Positions 46,057 through 58,187 of a stretch of DNA of 64,000 nucleotides are shown here, piece by piece; positions within the stretch are counted from its first letter, which is position 1; every line of letters starts with the position of its first letter. Origin of the DNA: Argentina anserina (lineage: Eukaryota; Streptophyta; Magnoliopsida; Rosales; Rosaceae); NCBI RefSeq assembly GCF_933775445.1, contig NC_065874.1:33116501-33180500 (forward strand). Direction: 5' to 3'. The position numbers were made by a program, and so were the translations under genes. The notes under the pieces were generated by a model. The model was not told the DNA's origin and made no database searches. It was given only the letters and a program-made list of their open reading frames with translations.

Positions 46057-46548
46057 AATTAGTTCTAGTCTTGTGTTTATATAATCGACTGTTTGTTTAT
46101 AGGTCTGTGAACCTCTAGGCTTCCAATTACTTGCATTAAGAGTCAGGAGTTCTCTTCAATTGAACTTTCTTAGTAATAAAACAAAGAAATGATGGCAAAG
46201 GAGCATAATAAGTCTAGGCTGGGAAGTTATGTGATTTTGTTCGTGCCCTTCAATTATGTGCTCAACTGGCTGGTCTAAATTACAAGTTGAAATATTCATG
46301 ACCATGATTGTGCCAGTTCATGATGACCTGGCATGGATTAGCAGATGTATCCAATGATGATGCATTCAAGTATGGAGTGTGATTACTGTGCATGCAATAT
46401 TATGAAAATACTGATTATCCAGAGATGGTTGTAAATTTAGAAATCTTGCTCCTTTTTGACTTGCCAATTGGCAAATTACAATATGAATTCTGGTAGTTAT
46501 TTTCTTGTATCATTCAATAGGGTTCATGACAATCATTTGGTAAGCTTG
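46057..46548. other. spacer, nothing recognised
   Basis: AT-rich sequence between the Helitron edge and the truncated radical-SAM gene. No coding feature supported. Confidence 0.4.
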
Positions 46549-47419
46549 CCTGCCGGAGTAGCAGAACTGGCAATTCATGCCACAGCCCACTTGACTCGAA
46601 ACACAAACAGTATTCCTGCTACTACCAGGAAGGTATGACAACGGTCTCAATCACCATGCCATCTTCCAAAGTGAACAAAATCTGAAACCTTTTGAGTTCC
46701 GCAATCAATGATAAGGTTCTCAAATAACACAACTATAATTAGTCCCTAAAGTTCCCATATACACACCATAACTTCTACACTAAATAGCATCGCAGGGAGG
46801 AACAATTTCATGTACCTTCCTAGTTCCATCTGCCGCGGTAATAATATCCTTCAAAGGCAATGCCTTAAACTCAGCATTCGATTCTCACTCAACATCTTCC
46901 TAAATTCCTTGTTTAAACCTACAACACGAGCATATAGTAGTCGTAAGTCTTTGATTTTGCAGTTACGAAAACGATTGCATTAGGAAAGAGAGTGTGGATA
47001 CGTGTCAAACCTTCTCCAGCCGATCACTGTGATTCGCCCACAAATCATTCCCGTAGAGACACTTCCACAGCATCATAGCTTGTCCGGGCCTGTAGCCTTG
47101 TGATTGAACCCATTTCTGCCAAAGCATTACAATTAATATGAGTCACATAATCATAATTAACCTACTAAAAACGAATTAACCTTCCAACCAGCTCATCCCT
47201 TGAAGAAGCACCTTGGAGCTTTTGTCTGAAGTCTCTAGTGAAATTGTTCGGCGAAGTGAACGGAGGCACGTCAAAACTGGAGGAACCGTCGTTGACGGAG
47301 GTGAGGTTGTCGGGGAGGCGGTAGTAAAGGAGAGGCGGTGGGAGGAGATGAGAGGAGGTTGTGTGAGACTTGTGGAGAGGTAGAGGGTTCGATCTCAGTA
47401 GGATTCGTCTAATCCACAC
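46549..47419 (-). pseudogene. truncated RlmN/Cfr-type radical-SAM methyltransferase gene
   Basis: Four exon-like blocks on the minus strand: 47419-47181 (start MWIRRILLRS..., ending SRDELVG), 47115-47011 (WVQSQGYRPGQAMMLWKCLY and NDLWANHSDRLEK), 46918-46816 (GLNKEFRKMLSE... ALPLKDIITAADGTRK) and 46681-46549 ([17 protein letters not shown] ... [15 protein letters not shown]). The last contains the CX3CX2C iron-sulfur cluster motif of radical-SAM rRNA/tRNA adenine-C2 methyltransferases, the organellar RlmN-like family. The exon 1/2 phase does not match, exon 3 has about 5 extra bases (GAATCGAATG), exon 4 has an in-frame TAG after VVIP, and the gene ends right after the cluster motif, without the rest of the radical-SAM barrel. 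It is a truncated dead copy. Confidence 0.8.
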
Positions 47420-47913
47420 ACAGCCTAGGGCGCCGGGGGAGTCTGTGTTGCACTGTTTACCTCTTGTTGGATAATGGCTGAGAAATTGGGCCGATGCGGG
47501 CTCAGTTTGGGTGGGCCTAGTGTAATTTACCTCTCCGTAATTTTCACGACTCAGGCAGAGAATGGCAAAGTTGTCTTTTTACTACCCTATCCGACAACCT
47601 CCGACGCTTTTCCGACTATATCCGGAACTCATCCGATGGGGCTTCAGCGGCACATATCTTTGCACCTAATAATACGCTCGGAAACGCGCCGAAAAAAGGT
47701 TGAATTTGCGCCAAGAATAGGTTCGAGAATGTTACAGCAAAAGACATTATACGGCTTCTTTTTGTTACCGCATTCAATCCAAAACAACTCCTTACCCAAT
47801 CTTATCACCATCGTATTGCTCTCTGTAACAAAACACAGATCCCATGTAGTGTAATATTCATTAAAGATACGCAAATCTTCTGCATCAAGTTGACAGAGTC
47901 GAACCCAAGATCC

Positions 47914-50900
47914 TAGGGCTGAGAATCCAATACCGAAATCCCGATACCGAACCCGACCCGTCCCGATCCCGTCCCGATCGGGTCGGGATACACCTCTAAA
48001 ATTATGTCGTCCCGACCCGTCCCGACCCCGAATTAAAGTAAACGGGTCGGATCGGGATGGGCCGAATAGATACCGAAAATCCCGACCCGTCCCGAATATC
48101 TAAGCCCAGTCCAAATTCTCGAAGCCCAGTCCAAAACTTAAGAGAGAGAGAGACTAAAGCAGAGAAACCTAGATTTCTAACACAGTTCTTCAATCGCCTC
48201 TCTTCTCTGATGCTCTCTCTCACTCTCAGCTCTCGCGACTCTCATCTCTCGCCTCTCTGCTCTCTCTCAATCGCGTCTCTGCTAGCTAGTCTGCTCTCAG
48301 TCGACTCTCTGCTAGCTAGTCTGCTCTCGCGACTCTCTTCTCCCGACTCTCTTCTCCCGACTCTCTACTCTCTCTCAGTCGTGTCTCTGCTCTCAGACGC
48401 CTCTCTGCTATCGCCAATCTTCAATGGGAAAACTGGGAGTAAGTTTATGGTTTTCATTGTTAAGGATTACATTTAGATTTCATTGTTCTGGGTTGGGAAT
48501 ATCTTAATTCTTACTGCAATTTTCATTCTCTTACAGATTAGAAAGAGTAAGAAGAGACTTAGGCCGGAGGAAGCAGCCGAAGCAATCATTACATCTGGAC
48601 CTGGTACAACTATGTCTCTCTCTGCTCAGACGACTCCGGTCAATTCTTCTTCTGGTACAACTCCTTCTCTCTCTAATTCATTGCCCCAAATTAGTGAAGA
48701 AGCTTCTGATGTTAGTCAAGATACTCGGAATAGTAGGAAACGTAGTTGGGTATGGAAGCATTTTGATGAATATACAGACAGGAAAGTCACTAAGGTGAAG
48801 GGTAAGAAAGATATTGTACATGAATCTCAGAGGGCCAAGTGTAGATACTGTCCTAAGGGTCCTTTAGGAGACTATGCTTGTGATTCTCGTAGCAATGGAA
48901 ATTCAGGGATGCTTAGGCACTTAAAGTTTAACTACAAGTTTTATCCGGGTAGGAAAGTGAAAGTAGTAGAGAAAAATCAGCCAGTATTTTCTAGTGATAA
49001 AAGTAAGGGCAATACGATGAAGATGGTAGCATATAATCCTGATGCAGTGATGCAAGCTTGTGTTGAAATGGTTGTAGTTGATGAACTTCCTTTTAGGTTT
49101 GTTGAAAAGCAAGGATTTAGGCACTTTTGTCATGTTGCAGTGCCTTTGTTTAAAGTCCCTTGTAGGAAAACTTTGGTGAAGAACTTTCTGAGTTTGTATG
49201 ATAAGACGAAGAAGAAGTTGATTTCTGATATTAAATGTCATCGGGTGTGCCTCACTACCGATACTTGGACAAGTGTTCAAAACATGAACTACATGGTGCT
49301 AACGGCACACTTTATCGATGATAAGTGGGAAATGCATAAGAGGATAATCAACTTCTGCATTATATCTTCTCACAGCGGGAATTCTATAGGTCTTCTTATC
49401 GAGGCGTGTTTGCTTCAGTGGGGAATTAGCAAGGTTCTTACCATCACAGTCGATAATGCTGCAGCAAATAAGTGTGCCATTGATTATGTTAGGTCCAAAC
49501 TGAACAAAAGAGAAAAACCGGAATCCATATTAGGGGGTCAACACATGCATGTTAGGTGTACAGCCCATATTTGTAATTTGATAGTTGGAAGTGGGTTAAA
49601 AAGGTTGAATAAAGCAGTGTTAGCGATAAGAAACGCAGTGAAGTTTGTGAGATCTTCACCATCAAGGTTGGAAAGCTTTAAGACATGTGCAGCAAAGGAA
49701 GAGATCTCTTGTCAAAGTCTGGTTGTTATGGATGTTCCTACAAGGTGGAATTCAACATTTTTAATGTTGCAAGCTGCCTTGAAGTTCAAAGCAGTCTTTG
49801 CAAGAATGGCAGTTGAAGCAGACACTGGTTTTGCAGCATATTTCAATGAGCCTGACGAAGAGTTTGATGAGGAGGGAAACTTGCTTCCAACCAAAGGCAG
49901 GAGGCCTAAAGTAGGACCACCCAAGGAGGAAGAATGGTATAAGGTAAAAGTGTTTGTGCATTTTCTTTTGACGTTTTTCGAAGCTACTCTAAGAGCTAGT
50001 GCAAGTAATCGTCCCACTATCCACACCACATTTCATGATGTTTTAGCAATGGAAACTGAGATTGGAAAGCTCCTTGTGCAGCCTGAAATAGCAACACAAA
50101 CAGAAACTGAGAAGACTTTGTATGAGATGGCCCAACAGATGAAGGCCAAGTTCCTCAAGTACTACGGGACTTATTCTGATTTGAATCCATTGGTATTTGT
50201 GGGGCTGGTTCTTGATCCTAGGTGTAAGCTCAGACACATAAGTCATCTCTTCACAATAGAAGGCTTTACCAAGCAAGAGGTGGAGACTAAAACGAAGAAG
50301 TTGAAGGATGTGTTGATGTCCTTGTATGAAGAATATGCACCAACGTATGCTACTGTAAAGAAGACAGCTGAAAGAAACGTTAGTAGCACATCACAAAGCT
50401 CAGGATCAAGTAGTGGCAGCTGAGGTTACATGGCTGACTGGAGCAAGGTTGTTTCTGAGCTTGATGAGGCTGTGGTTGTGCATGAAGTTGACAAATACTT
50501 GCTGGATCCTCTTGAGGTCACTAACCCTAATGAGAAGGAAGCATTTGAATTTCCTATTTTGCTATGGTGGAGGATGAATGGACCCAAGTACCCTGTTCTT
50601 GCAGCAATAGCCAAAGATGTAATGGCTATTCAAGTTTCAACTGTTGCATCCGAGTCTGCTTTTAGCACCGGAGGCAGAGTCATTGACAGCTTTAGGAGTT
50701 CCTTGACTCCTAACTCTGTTGAAGCATTGATATGTTTACAAAGCTGGTTGAGGGGTAATGAAATTAGCTGCATACAAGAGGAACCATCCATTACAGACAA
50801 TGAGTTTTATGAGCAGTGTGAGAGAGGTAATTCATTTTGAATTGTTGATTACTTGATTGTTTGTGGTTTAGTCACTTTAATGCTATCTTATTAATTTTTT

Positions 50901-51602
50901 TTGAAGCATTGATTACAAATCTGTTGAAGCATTGATTGTTAGACACTTATTCACTTAAGACTGGGTACTAAATGTCTAAATGAAATTGTTTGTCTTTCAG
51001 AGCATGTAAGCACAACCTCTTCAAGTAACTGTCCTCCTCCAATATTCAAGGGAAAGAAACAAGTTGTTGAAGTTGATGATGAATCAGATGATGAAGTCAG
51101 TGATGATGACACTGAGCTGGGATCTGAATATGATTCAGAGACAAGTTAATGGTGTTTTATCTGAAGCTATTGTTGTTGCTATGTTCTTGATATGTTATTA
51201 TTTATTAAGTTTGCTATGAAGTATGAACTGTTTACTGTTGTTTTCAGCTACTAGTTTTGTATTAAGTTTGGCCTTTTGCTACTAGTTTGTATTAAGTTTG
51301 GCTACTGGTTTGTATTAAGTTTGGCTACTGGTTTTGTATTAGTTTGCTATATGAGTATGAACTTGTTATTGTGCTATGTTCTTGATTGCAAGCAGTAATG
51401 TGCAGGTTTTCAAAAAAAAAAAAGTAATATGTAGAATGATCCCGATTGGTCCAGATTGGTCCCGAACCCGTCCCGAACCGATCGGGATCGGGATGATTCG
51501 GTATTAGGTCGAATCCCGACCCGTTCCGATCCCGATTTTATTTTCGAGATCGGGATCGGAATAGGTCGAATCCCGACCCGTCCCGTACCGATCTCAGCCC
51601 TA
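47914..51602 (+). mobile_element. 3.7-kb hAT transposon with nearly intact transposase
   Basis: Ends TAGGGCTGAGAATCC and GATCTCAGCCCTA are inverted repeats flanked by a perfect 8-bp duplication CAAGATCC (47906-47913 and 51603-51610). Both subterminal regions are packed with CCCGACCCGTCCCGA-type motifs in both orientations, typical hAT transposase binding arrays. The element encodes a BED/hAT transposase on the plus strand with a CT-rich leader (48130-48420). It lies inside an F-box pseudogene of opposite orientation. Confidence 0.95.
48424..51149 (+). pseudogene. hAT transposase (BED finger, RNase-H-like core, dimerisation domain)
   Basis: Plant Ac/Tam3-type transposase. Probable exons: 48424-48438, 48537-50826 and 51001-51149, with GT..AG introns. 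Exon 2 carries a BED zinc finger (WVWKHFDEYTD...AKCRYC...MLRHL), a DDE core (CLTTDTWTS, then LTITVDNAAANK and HVRCTAHICNLIV), VVMDVPTRWNSTF, and the C-terminal hATC dimerisation domain (FPILLWWRMNGPKYPVLAAI ... VSTVASESAFSTGGRVID). Two faults: a TGA at 50421-50423 lies in frame just before the dimerisation part, and the BED finger lacks an obvious fourth metal ligand (RHLKFNYKFYPG). The acidic tail (VEVDDESDDEVSDDDTELG) is usual. Without the TGA it would be about 815 residues. The single stop could be a recent mutation or be read through. Confidence 0.85.
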
Positions 51603-52199
51603 CAAGATCCCATGTAGGCACCCCATACACTGTCATTGCCCAAGCTTCATCTACTTTATGATCATAACGCTTCCGAGACGATATGCTAAGGTAACCTCCT
51701 AAATGAACAATAGTATTTAATTATTTATCACTGTTGGATTTCTGCTGTCTTCATTTTGCCACAAAACAGGCGGCAATGGCACTTTCCTTAACTCCTCTTT
51801 TGCCAAGTCAAAGGCATATATAACTGGATCCGGACCCTTATTTCTGCTGTCGATAACCCAGTGAACTGCCCCATTTGAAAATGTCCCCTGTCCACTATTC
51901 CAGCCCGGCCATGACGAATAAGGAGCTGTAATAACTCTCCAAATATTGGCTCTCAAAGAAAAGATATGGACTTTCAGCAGATCACCAATGGCAGGTTTTA
52001 TCAAAACAAGCTTGTAGTCATCAGTCTCCGACACATAACCAAAACCATGACTTATAAAGAAGAGGAACTCTTTATTGGGTAATTGTATAGACTTCAACCG
52101 GAAACTTGGATTAGGAATTTTGCGAAAGAATCCAGTAGTTAGGTTCCAGATTGACAAGTTCATATATCCCGAGCGATCGCCTAGAAGTATCAAAACCAT

Positions 52200-53018
52200 T
52201 GCATGAGCCCATTTCTTTCATATCCTCATTCTCCTGACATTGACTGACTTGTACAGATTACTCCAACTAAAGCACTTGGACAGTTGGATCCAGAAACACA
52301 ATTAACTGAACTAAGAAGTAAGCAACACTATTTAAACCTAGTTTGGTTTCTCTATACTGGAGATACTAAATGGTTGGAATATCTTGGGTTGTGTTGGATT
52401 TAATCTACTTCACCCAAAGCAATAATTTTTTTTTACAGAATCTGAACAAATGAGCAAAGAAAAACTTACCCGAAGAAACTCAGGGATGAAGTGCGTGATT
52501 ATTTGAGCACAACAGAGAATCTGAATCTGAGATTCTAAGAAGATGAAGAGCAGTAGAGGAGGGAGGCGATGATGAATTGATGATACATAAATATTTATGG
52601 TTTTTGGGTTCTGAGGACTTGGGCTTTAGAGCCCAGATGGTGTATCGGTTGGGCTCCTCTTTACTCGCACTAGTGTTTAAACACGTGTGTTCTACAGAGA
52701 CATAAATCAGTAAATCACATATATAATTGAGTTGAATCAACAAAAAAAAGAAGAAGAGTTGAATCAACAAAACTAAACGGCCACAGGACGGAATGTGGTG
52801 GCCGGCAAACAGCTCCGAACTAGGAGTGTGTAGATATGTTCAGCTTTGTGGACTTAATGGGATAGAATGCTTTTGGGTTTGGGTATTCTTGTGCAAGACC
52901 AAGACTAATGTTCAACAATTCCACCAGCGCTAGTAGAGAATATTCTAGGTTTCATAATGATTATAATAATTCAACATTTAAACTGGAAACAATCCCAGAC
53001 TAGCTTACAAATGGTAAA
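52200..53018. other. leader and promoter side of the split F-box pseudogene, then spacer
   Basis: Minus-strand leader exon remnant with a good donor at about 52470 (TTCGG|GTAAGTTTTTC). A small minus-strand open frame here has no recognisable domain. From 52800 it is AT-rich spacer up to the SINE. Confidence 0.45.
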
Positions 53019-53074
53019 CCACTGGCAAAGTGATGTAGTGGAATAAGTGGGGCTCCTATCTCGGGTATCTTGTG

Positions 53075-56000
53075 TGTAACGACCCCAAAATTTCGAGCTT
53101 AAAAACTCAAAATTCTAAAGTCGTTAAACACAAAATAATCTCAATAAAATCGAAATCATTTAAGTGTAACAGCGGATCAATTCTGAGATCTCAATACAAC
53201 TCAGACAACCAATTATTACAACCCAAATTATAATCCATACACAAATGGAAATGTAATAATTCTCACAAATCGCTCACAAATCTCACAAATGAAAATACAC
53301 AAATCCTCACACACGAATCCATGCTAAAATCTCACCACAAGTAGGATCCGAACGACTTCGAGCCTCTGTAGTCGTCACTCAACCTCCACTAATCAACACC
53401 TGCAGAGTTATCCCCTACACCATCGAATTGGTGCACCGGGATTGTAAACACAAACCCGGTAAGCTTATAGCTCGTATGAGTAAAATCACAATACAGTTCG
53501 CATATCAAAATATACGAAAGATCACAAAACAACAAATATAAATGCCCCCATGAGCCAATGGTCAGCCCATCTGGTTGACCCAAAGAAATATGAAATAAAA
53601 AGCTCATGAGGAAATTAAGTAACCCTTCTGGTTACCCAATGCATTTATAATACGGGTACCAAGAACGCTGGTACACATATGTTACCCCTCTCGTAATACA
53701 CCGTTGATATTGGATAGCCACCCGCTACCCAACATCCAAAATACACCGAGTACCCATGAGCAGATAACCACCCGTTACCTCACATGCAGTACTAAGGCAG
53801 ACAGACTAGAGCTCTAACTGTATCGTAACTTTCGCCCGGCCAAAGGCTAGGTTTCGACTTGCCAAACACGTACAATAATCTCACATCATATTGTACCAAA
53901 AATCAGGTCCGAAGACAATTCACATTTTAACAATCACAATGTTAAAAACACGTACAATAATCACACATCATATTGTACCACACATCACGTCCGAAGACAA
54001 ATCACAATTTTATTACATTCTCCGTGATAAAATCATGTACAATAATCACTCATCATATTGTACGCTTTAAAACTTTCACGATATCACCACAACAAAAAAT
54101 CATAACAGTATATTATATAGTAAACTATATATATTCGTATTTATTACCATTTATACAATATATACATAGTCCACTATATCCTATACATGTCATGTTTCAC
54201 AAACACCTGAAGAAATACGTACAATATTCTCACATACTCATGCTCAATTTTCCGTCACTGAAATGACTATTTTTAATGCATTAATAACAGTACGTAATTT
54301 AATGAACTATATATATATTATGTACCTTTTACCATTATACTATATATATGTAGTCCACTAAATTATATACATGTTATAATTCAATTGATAAACACACTTG
54401 CAAAATGTTGAATCACCACAAGGGTAGATTCGTAAATTCAGTGAGATTTTACTCACCTTATTGACTTGAGCGTAATTCCTCAATTTCCGATAATAATCCC
54501 TTTCCTCGATTTAGCGATCACCTTAAAGAGATAAGACAAGCATTTAGAATCGTTTCGTAAACCTTTAAATGCCAAAACAGTAATAAACGGCTACTGTTCA
54601 GCAATTTTGGTTTATACGAAGTTACTGTTCACAGTTCACTATTCACGGTTACTGTGCAAATATACGATTAATACGTATTTCAGTACGTATAAATATTATA
54701 TACGTATTTCTGTACGTATAAATATTAATACGTATTTCTGTACGTATAAATACTATATACGTATTTCTGCACGTATAAATATTAATACGTATTTCTGTAC
54801 GTATAAATATTAATACGTATTTCTGTACGTATAAATATTTATATACGTATTTCTGTACGTATAAATATTAATACGTATTTCTGTACGTATAAATATTAAT
54901 ACGTATTTCTGTACGTATAAATATTAATACGTATTTCTGTACGTATAAATATTAATACGTATTTCTGTACGTATACATACTATTTAAATGTAAATACAAA
55001 TTCAGTAAATAAAATTTACTAATTTACCCTTTTACAAATTACTTTTTACATTTACTGAAAGTAATTTATAATTACATTTACCGTAGGTAAAACTTAATTA
55101 CATTTACCATACGTAAATAAAATTTACATTTACCGTTACACAGTAAATTACCAAAATACCCTTTCAGTCAAAACTAATTACACCGCCGCCACACGGCGGC
55201 GCGTGTGGCACACGCGCCACCTCCGGCCGGCCGCGCGTGGGGCCCACGCGCCGAGGCTAACCACGGCGCGTAGCACGCCACCGCTACCTCAAATCTATCC
55301 CTCATCTCTTCCTCCTCCTTCCTACGGTGGCAGACCCTCTCCTGCACCTTCCACGCTCCCCCACGCGCCACTACTACACGGCGGTAACCCTCTCCTCCTC
55401 CAACACCTCTGATCCTCACAAATCGATCCCAATTCATTTACAATCACAAACAACCATCAAATACAACCACACCATACCTTAATTCGAAGCTAGACCCTCC
55501 GATTTGGCCTCGGAAAGGCTTGAATCGCCGATGGATTTCAAATCCTTGGGGAGGACTGAGATCGTGCGGTTTTACCCTTGGATCGATGGCAGAGAGCTCC
55601 AAGGCGAGGATTCGGCGTCGTGATGCTCCCTTCGTGTCCTCGCGTTGTCGGTGTGGTGCGATGGCGGCGATGAAGTTTGAGGCCTCGGGTTGGAGCGCGG
55701 CGGGACTCACGCCGGCGCGGGGAGGTGTGGCGAGCTCGAGGGTGGCTGAGGGAGTCCTTGCGGTGATGCTAGGCTGGGCGGTGTACTTCACGGTGCCTCG
55801 GAAGGAGGCAGATCGGTGAGAAGATTTTCGGAGAGAGGGAGGGCTCGGGGTGAGTGAGAGAGAGCGAGAGAGGGAGAGAGAGAAGGGAGGCGGGCCGAAT
55901 GAGGGGTTTCCAATTATGGAAACCCTAATCTCATAAATGTTCTATTTATACTAGTTTCCAAATCGGAAACTAACTTCCGACGTTAATAACTTTTACGTAC

Positions 56001-56269
56001 GATATCCGTTTCGAACGTGTCACATACTCACGAACTCGTATCGACGAGCTCTACAACTTCCGTGAAGAAAGTTTTCGAAACCGAGCAACGGATTAAAAAT
56101 CGATATAAACGTTCGGAAACGTAACGTTTTTTCGAATTAAACGTTCCGATAACGTATCCGTTTCTCGTTTCATAACGTCGTAACCAATCACATCCATTCT
56201 AATTAAATTTCACAACTTAATAAAATTAAATTCAATTTCAAATATTGTTTGAAAACGAGGGTTATTACA
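53075..56269 (-). mobile_element. 3.2-kb solo LTR with TTGTG duplication
   Basis: Bounded by TGTAACGACCCC (53075) and GGTTATTACA (56269), flanked by the 5-bp duplication TTGTG (53070-53074 and 56270-56274). There is no primer-binding site, polypurine tract or pol sequence next to it, so it is a solo LTR left by recombination. Read on the minus strand it starts TGTAATAACCC, has a promoter-like GTATAAATAG near 55945-55955, then a GA tract, a GC-rich segment and the 28-bp tandem array. Probably a Ty3/gypsy type from the LTR size, but that is inference. The GC-rich open frames inside are not believed to be genes. Confidence 0.85.
54668..54980. repeat. ~28-bp tandem repeat, 11 copies, inside the solo LTR
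   Basis: Same unit as at 38403-38660 (TACGTATTTCTGTACGTATA plus AATATTAA), here with 11 copies and minor variants (CAGTACG, CTGCACG). The copy-number difference between two members of one LTR family shows that the array expands or contracts. Confidence 0.9.
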
Positions 56270-56494
56270 TTGTGGCTTGGCAAACAGGTCGGGAGTTCGA
56301 ACGTTGGGGGGAAACAATGATACTACTATATCCGTGAAGGTGGCTGGGGGAGGGCTGCGATGCCTCTTCAGCCAAACGGGGTCTCGGCAGAGGAATAGTC
56401 CCACGGCTAAAGGCTTGTGGGAAACCTTTGTTGCCAATCCGAATGTGTCAAAAACTGGCTTTGGAGGGTGTAAAAAAAACTTACAAATGGTAAA

Positions 56495-57496
56495 TAAACA
56501 TAAACCAAATGGAAGGGTTGATACCATTAGTTACTCTGTTACAAACACACCAACTTTGAAACTTTGAAGAAATAAAAATAGGATGCTTGTTAGTTGTTAC
56601 TGATAGCAACCCAGCAATTCTTTTTCTCTCACAAGTGCCATTGCTGGGATTTGAATTCCCATTGTCGGCATTGCAGCATCATAGAGGATTAATTCTTCCT
56701 TACTTGCACACAAGCTCACAGAAAATACATTTAGGAATACAACGATCACAAGATAAAAGATCTTAAGCTCAAATAATAGCCAGCACTCAAATGCAAATAC
56801 CAATCTCTCTTCATTTCACGAAGTAATTACTTGTAGAATATTTGCCTCCAACGGAAAATATAACCATTGACTGAAAAAATGATGTTCTAATAACTGAAAA
56901 TTTAGAGGGTAAAGGACTATCATCTATCCATGGTCTGAATTGAACCATGGACTTGTTATCCGTGATACTAACAGAATTCATTAACCCAAATCAGACAGAA
57001 GTTATGGAGAATAGAAAATATCAGAGCATCGGTAACACAATCTAAAAGAAAGATGACATGAGTTTGCAAACAATTTAAGTCATACTGGGGAAGCACAGAC
57101 AGACAAGACACATCCATACAAACATCTATTATACAGATACAGATATTCAAATCTCAATGCCCCAGAGGATTGCACCATATGAGTGGCAGCTTGCACCATT
57201 CATTTCACAATATATCAGCAAATTCAGCTAGCACTCTTTTAAGTAATGGAATTTGAAAGTCCGAATTGATAAGAGGAGATAAGAATATTAAAATGGTTAA
57301 CTTGAAAATCAGGAAGTAGCATTGAGTTTTCAGACTAGTCTTCAGGTCATACACTAACAAATAACATTCACTATTATTTCTGTTTTCTGGTCAGAAAAAA
57401 AAATTATAATAATACCTCCGATGATGCTAAAGGAGCAGAAGCTTCAACCTTTTTTGTTGTACAGGGAAATTTCTGTTTCAAATATTCAGGAGAGCT
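56495..57496. other. spacer and 3' flank of the PPR pseudogene
   Basis: AT-rich sequence without recognised genes. The end near 57420-57496 is the likely 3' untranslated region of the minus-strand PPR gene. Confidence 0.4.
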
Positions 57497-57908
57497 TTAC
57501 AATGAATCTTTCAACAATGTCAACAAAGTCGAATCCACTCTATTCTTGGACAATATCAATTCGAAAGTTGATGCATCTGCAGAGCAACCCCTCTTATGCA
57601 TTTCTCGAATAAGTTCCACAGCCCTTGATGCCTCATTATTATTGATAAACCCTCGGATAAGTCTATTATAAGTACATACATAAGGAGAAAAACATTTCTC
57701 TTCCATTCCTCTAAGTAAATCTTCTGCTTTACTTAGCAAGCCTCCTTTACAAAATCCATCAATCAATATATTGTTGGCATGTATAGTGGCGGGAAACATG
57801 ATCCGTGTTTTACGGATTGAATCCCGGAAAGTGAATTCGTAGATTAGTATATATAGGTTGATATGTGTATGAAGAAATAATCAAGTTATATATCCAACCA
57901 ATTCCAGT

Positions 57909-57921
57909 TGGTATCAGAGCC
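57909..57921 (+). other. primer-binding site of the Copia element
   Basis: TGGTATCAGAGCC, complementary to the 3' end of plant initiator-methionine tRNA, the usual copia primer, immediately after the left LTR. Confidence 0.9.
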
Positions 57922-58187
57922 GTGCTCTGTTTTACCTGGGTTTGGTGTTTGCAGCTTCCGGTAATTAGTCGGAATAACCGACTGTTTGTTTTTTTTCTTT
58001 CCCGGCGTCGTGCTCCAGAAGTCAACGAGCGCCGCCTTCCTCGTCGCTCCCGCTGCTGCAACCTCACCTCCTCGGCACCTCGACGAGCGCCGTTCTCCTC
58101 GACGAGCGCCGTTCTCTTCGACACAGACGAACACCGACGAGCCCCTCAACACCGGCGAAGCCCCTCGGCGCCTCGACAAAGCTTCCG

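Larger units (their letters stand above)
47650..52199 (-). pseudogene. F-box/FBA pseudogene split by a hAT transposon
   Basis: On the minus strand the upstream part (52199-51603) reads LSIWNLTTGFF, HGFGYVSETDDYKLVLIKP, SNGAVHWVID, YAFDLAKEELRKVPLPP, then after a stop and frameshift LGGYLSI... DEAWAMTVYGVPTWDL. The hAT element at 47914-51602 follows. The FBA tail (FVTESNTMVIRLGKELFWIE...) resumes at about 47905-47650. The CAAGATCC duplication marks the insertion exactly. A one-base insertion in SCNGL|VLLG at about 52195 and the TAA before the LGGYL block show that it carries further lesions. The F-box is absent, although a leader exon with a good donor (TTCGG|GTAAGT) remains at about 52470-52560. 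Confidence 0.85.
53019..56479 (+). mobile_element. tRNA-type SINE, interrupted by a solo LTR
   Basis: A 15-bp direct repeat CTTACAAATGGTAAA occurs at 53004-53018 and 56480-56494. The sequence between them, after removing the LTR at 53075-56269 and one TTGTG copy, is about 260 bp and ends in an A-run (56472-56479) right before the second repeat. An internal B-box-like GGTCGGGAGTTCGAACG (about 56289-56305) and an A-box-like GTAGTGGAATAAGTGGGG (about 53035-53052) fit RNA polymerase III promoter elements of a tRNA-derived SINE. No coding potential. Confidence 0.7.

Noticed and set aside
47474..47854. Open frame between the RlmN-like and F-box pseudogenes on the + strand
   Set aside because: It is antisense to the F-box tail and the promoter region, with no recognisable domain.
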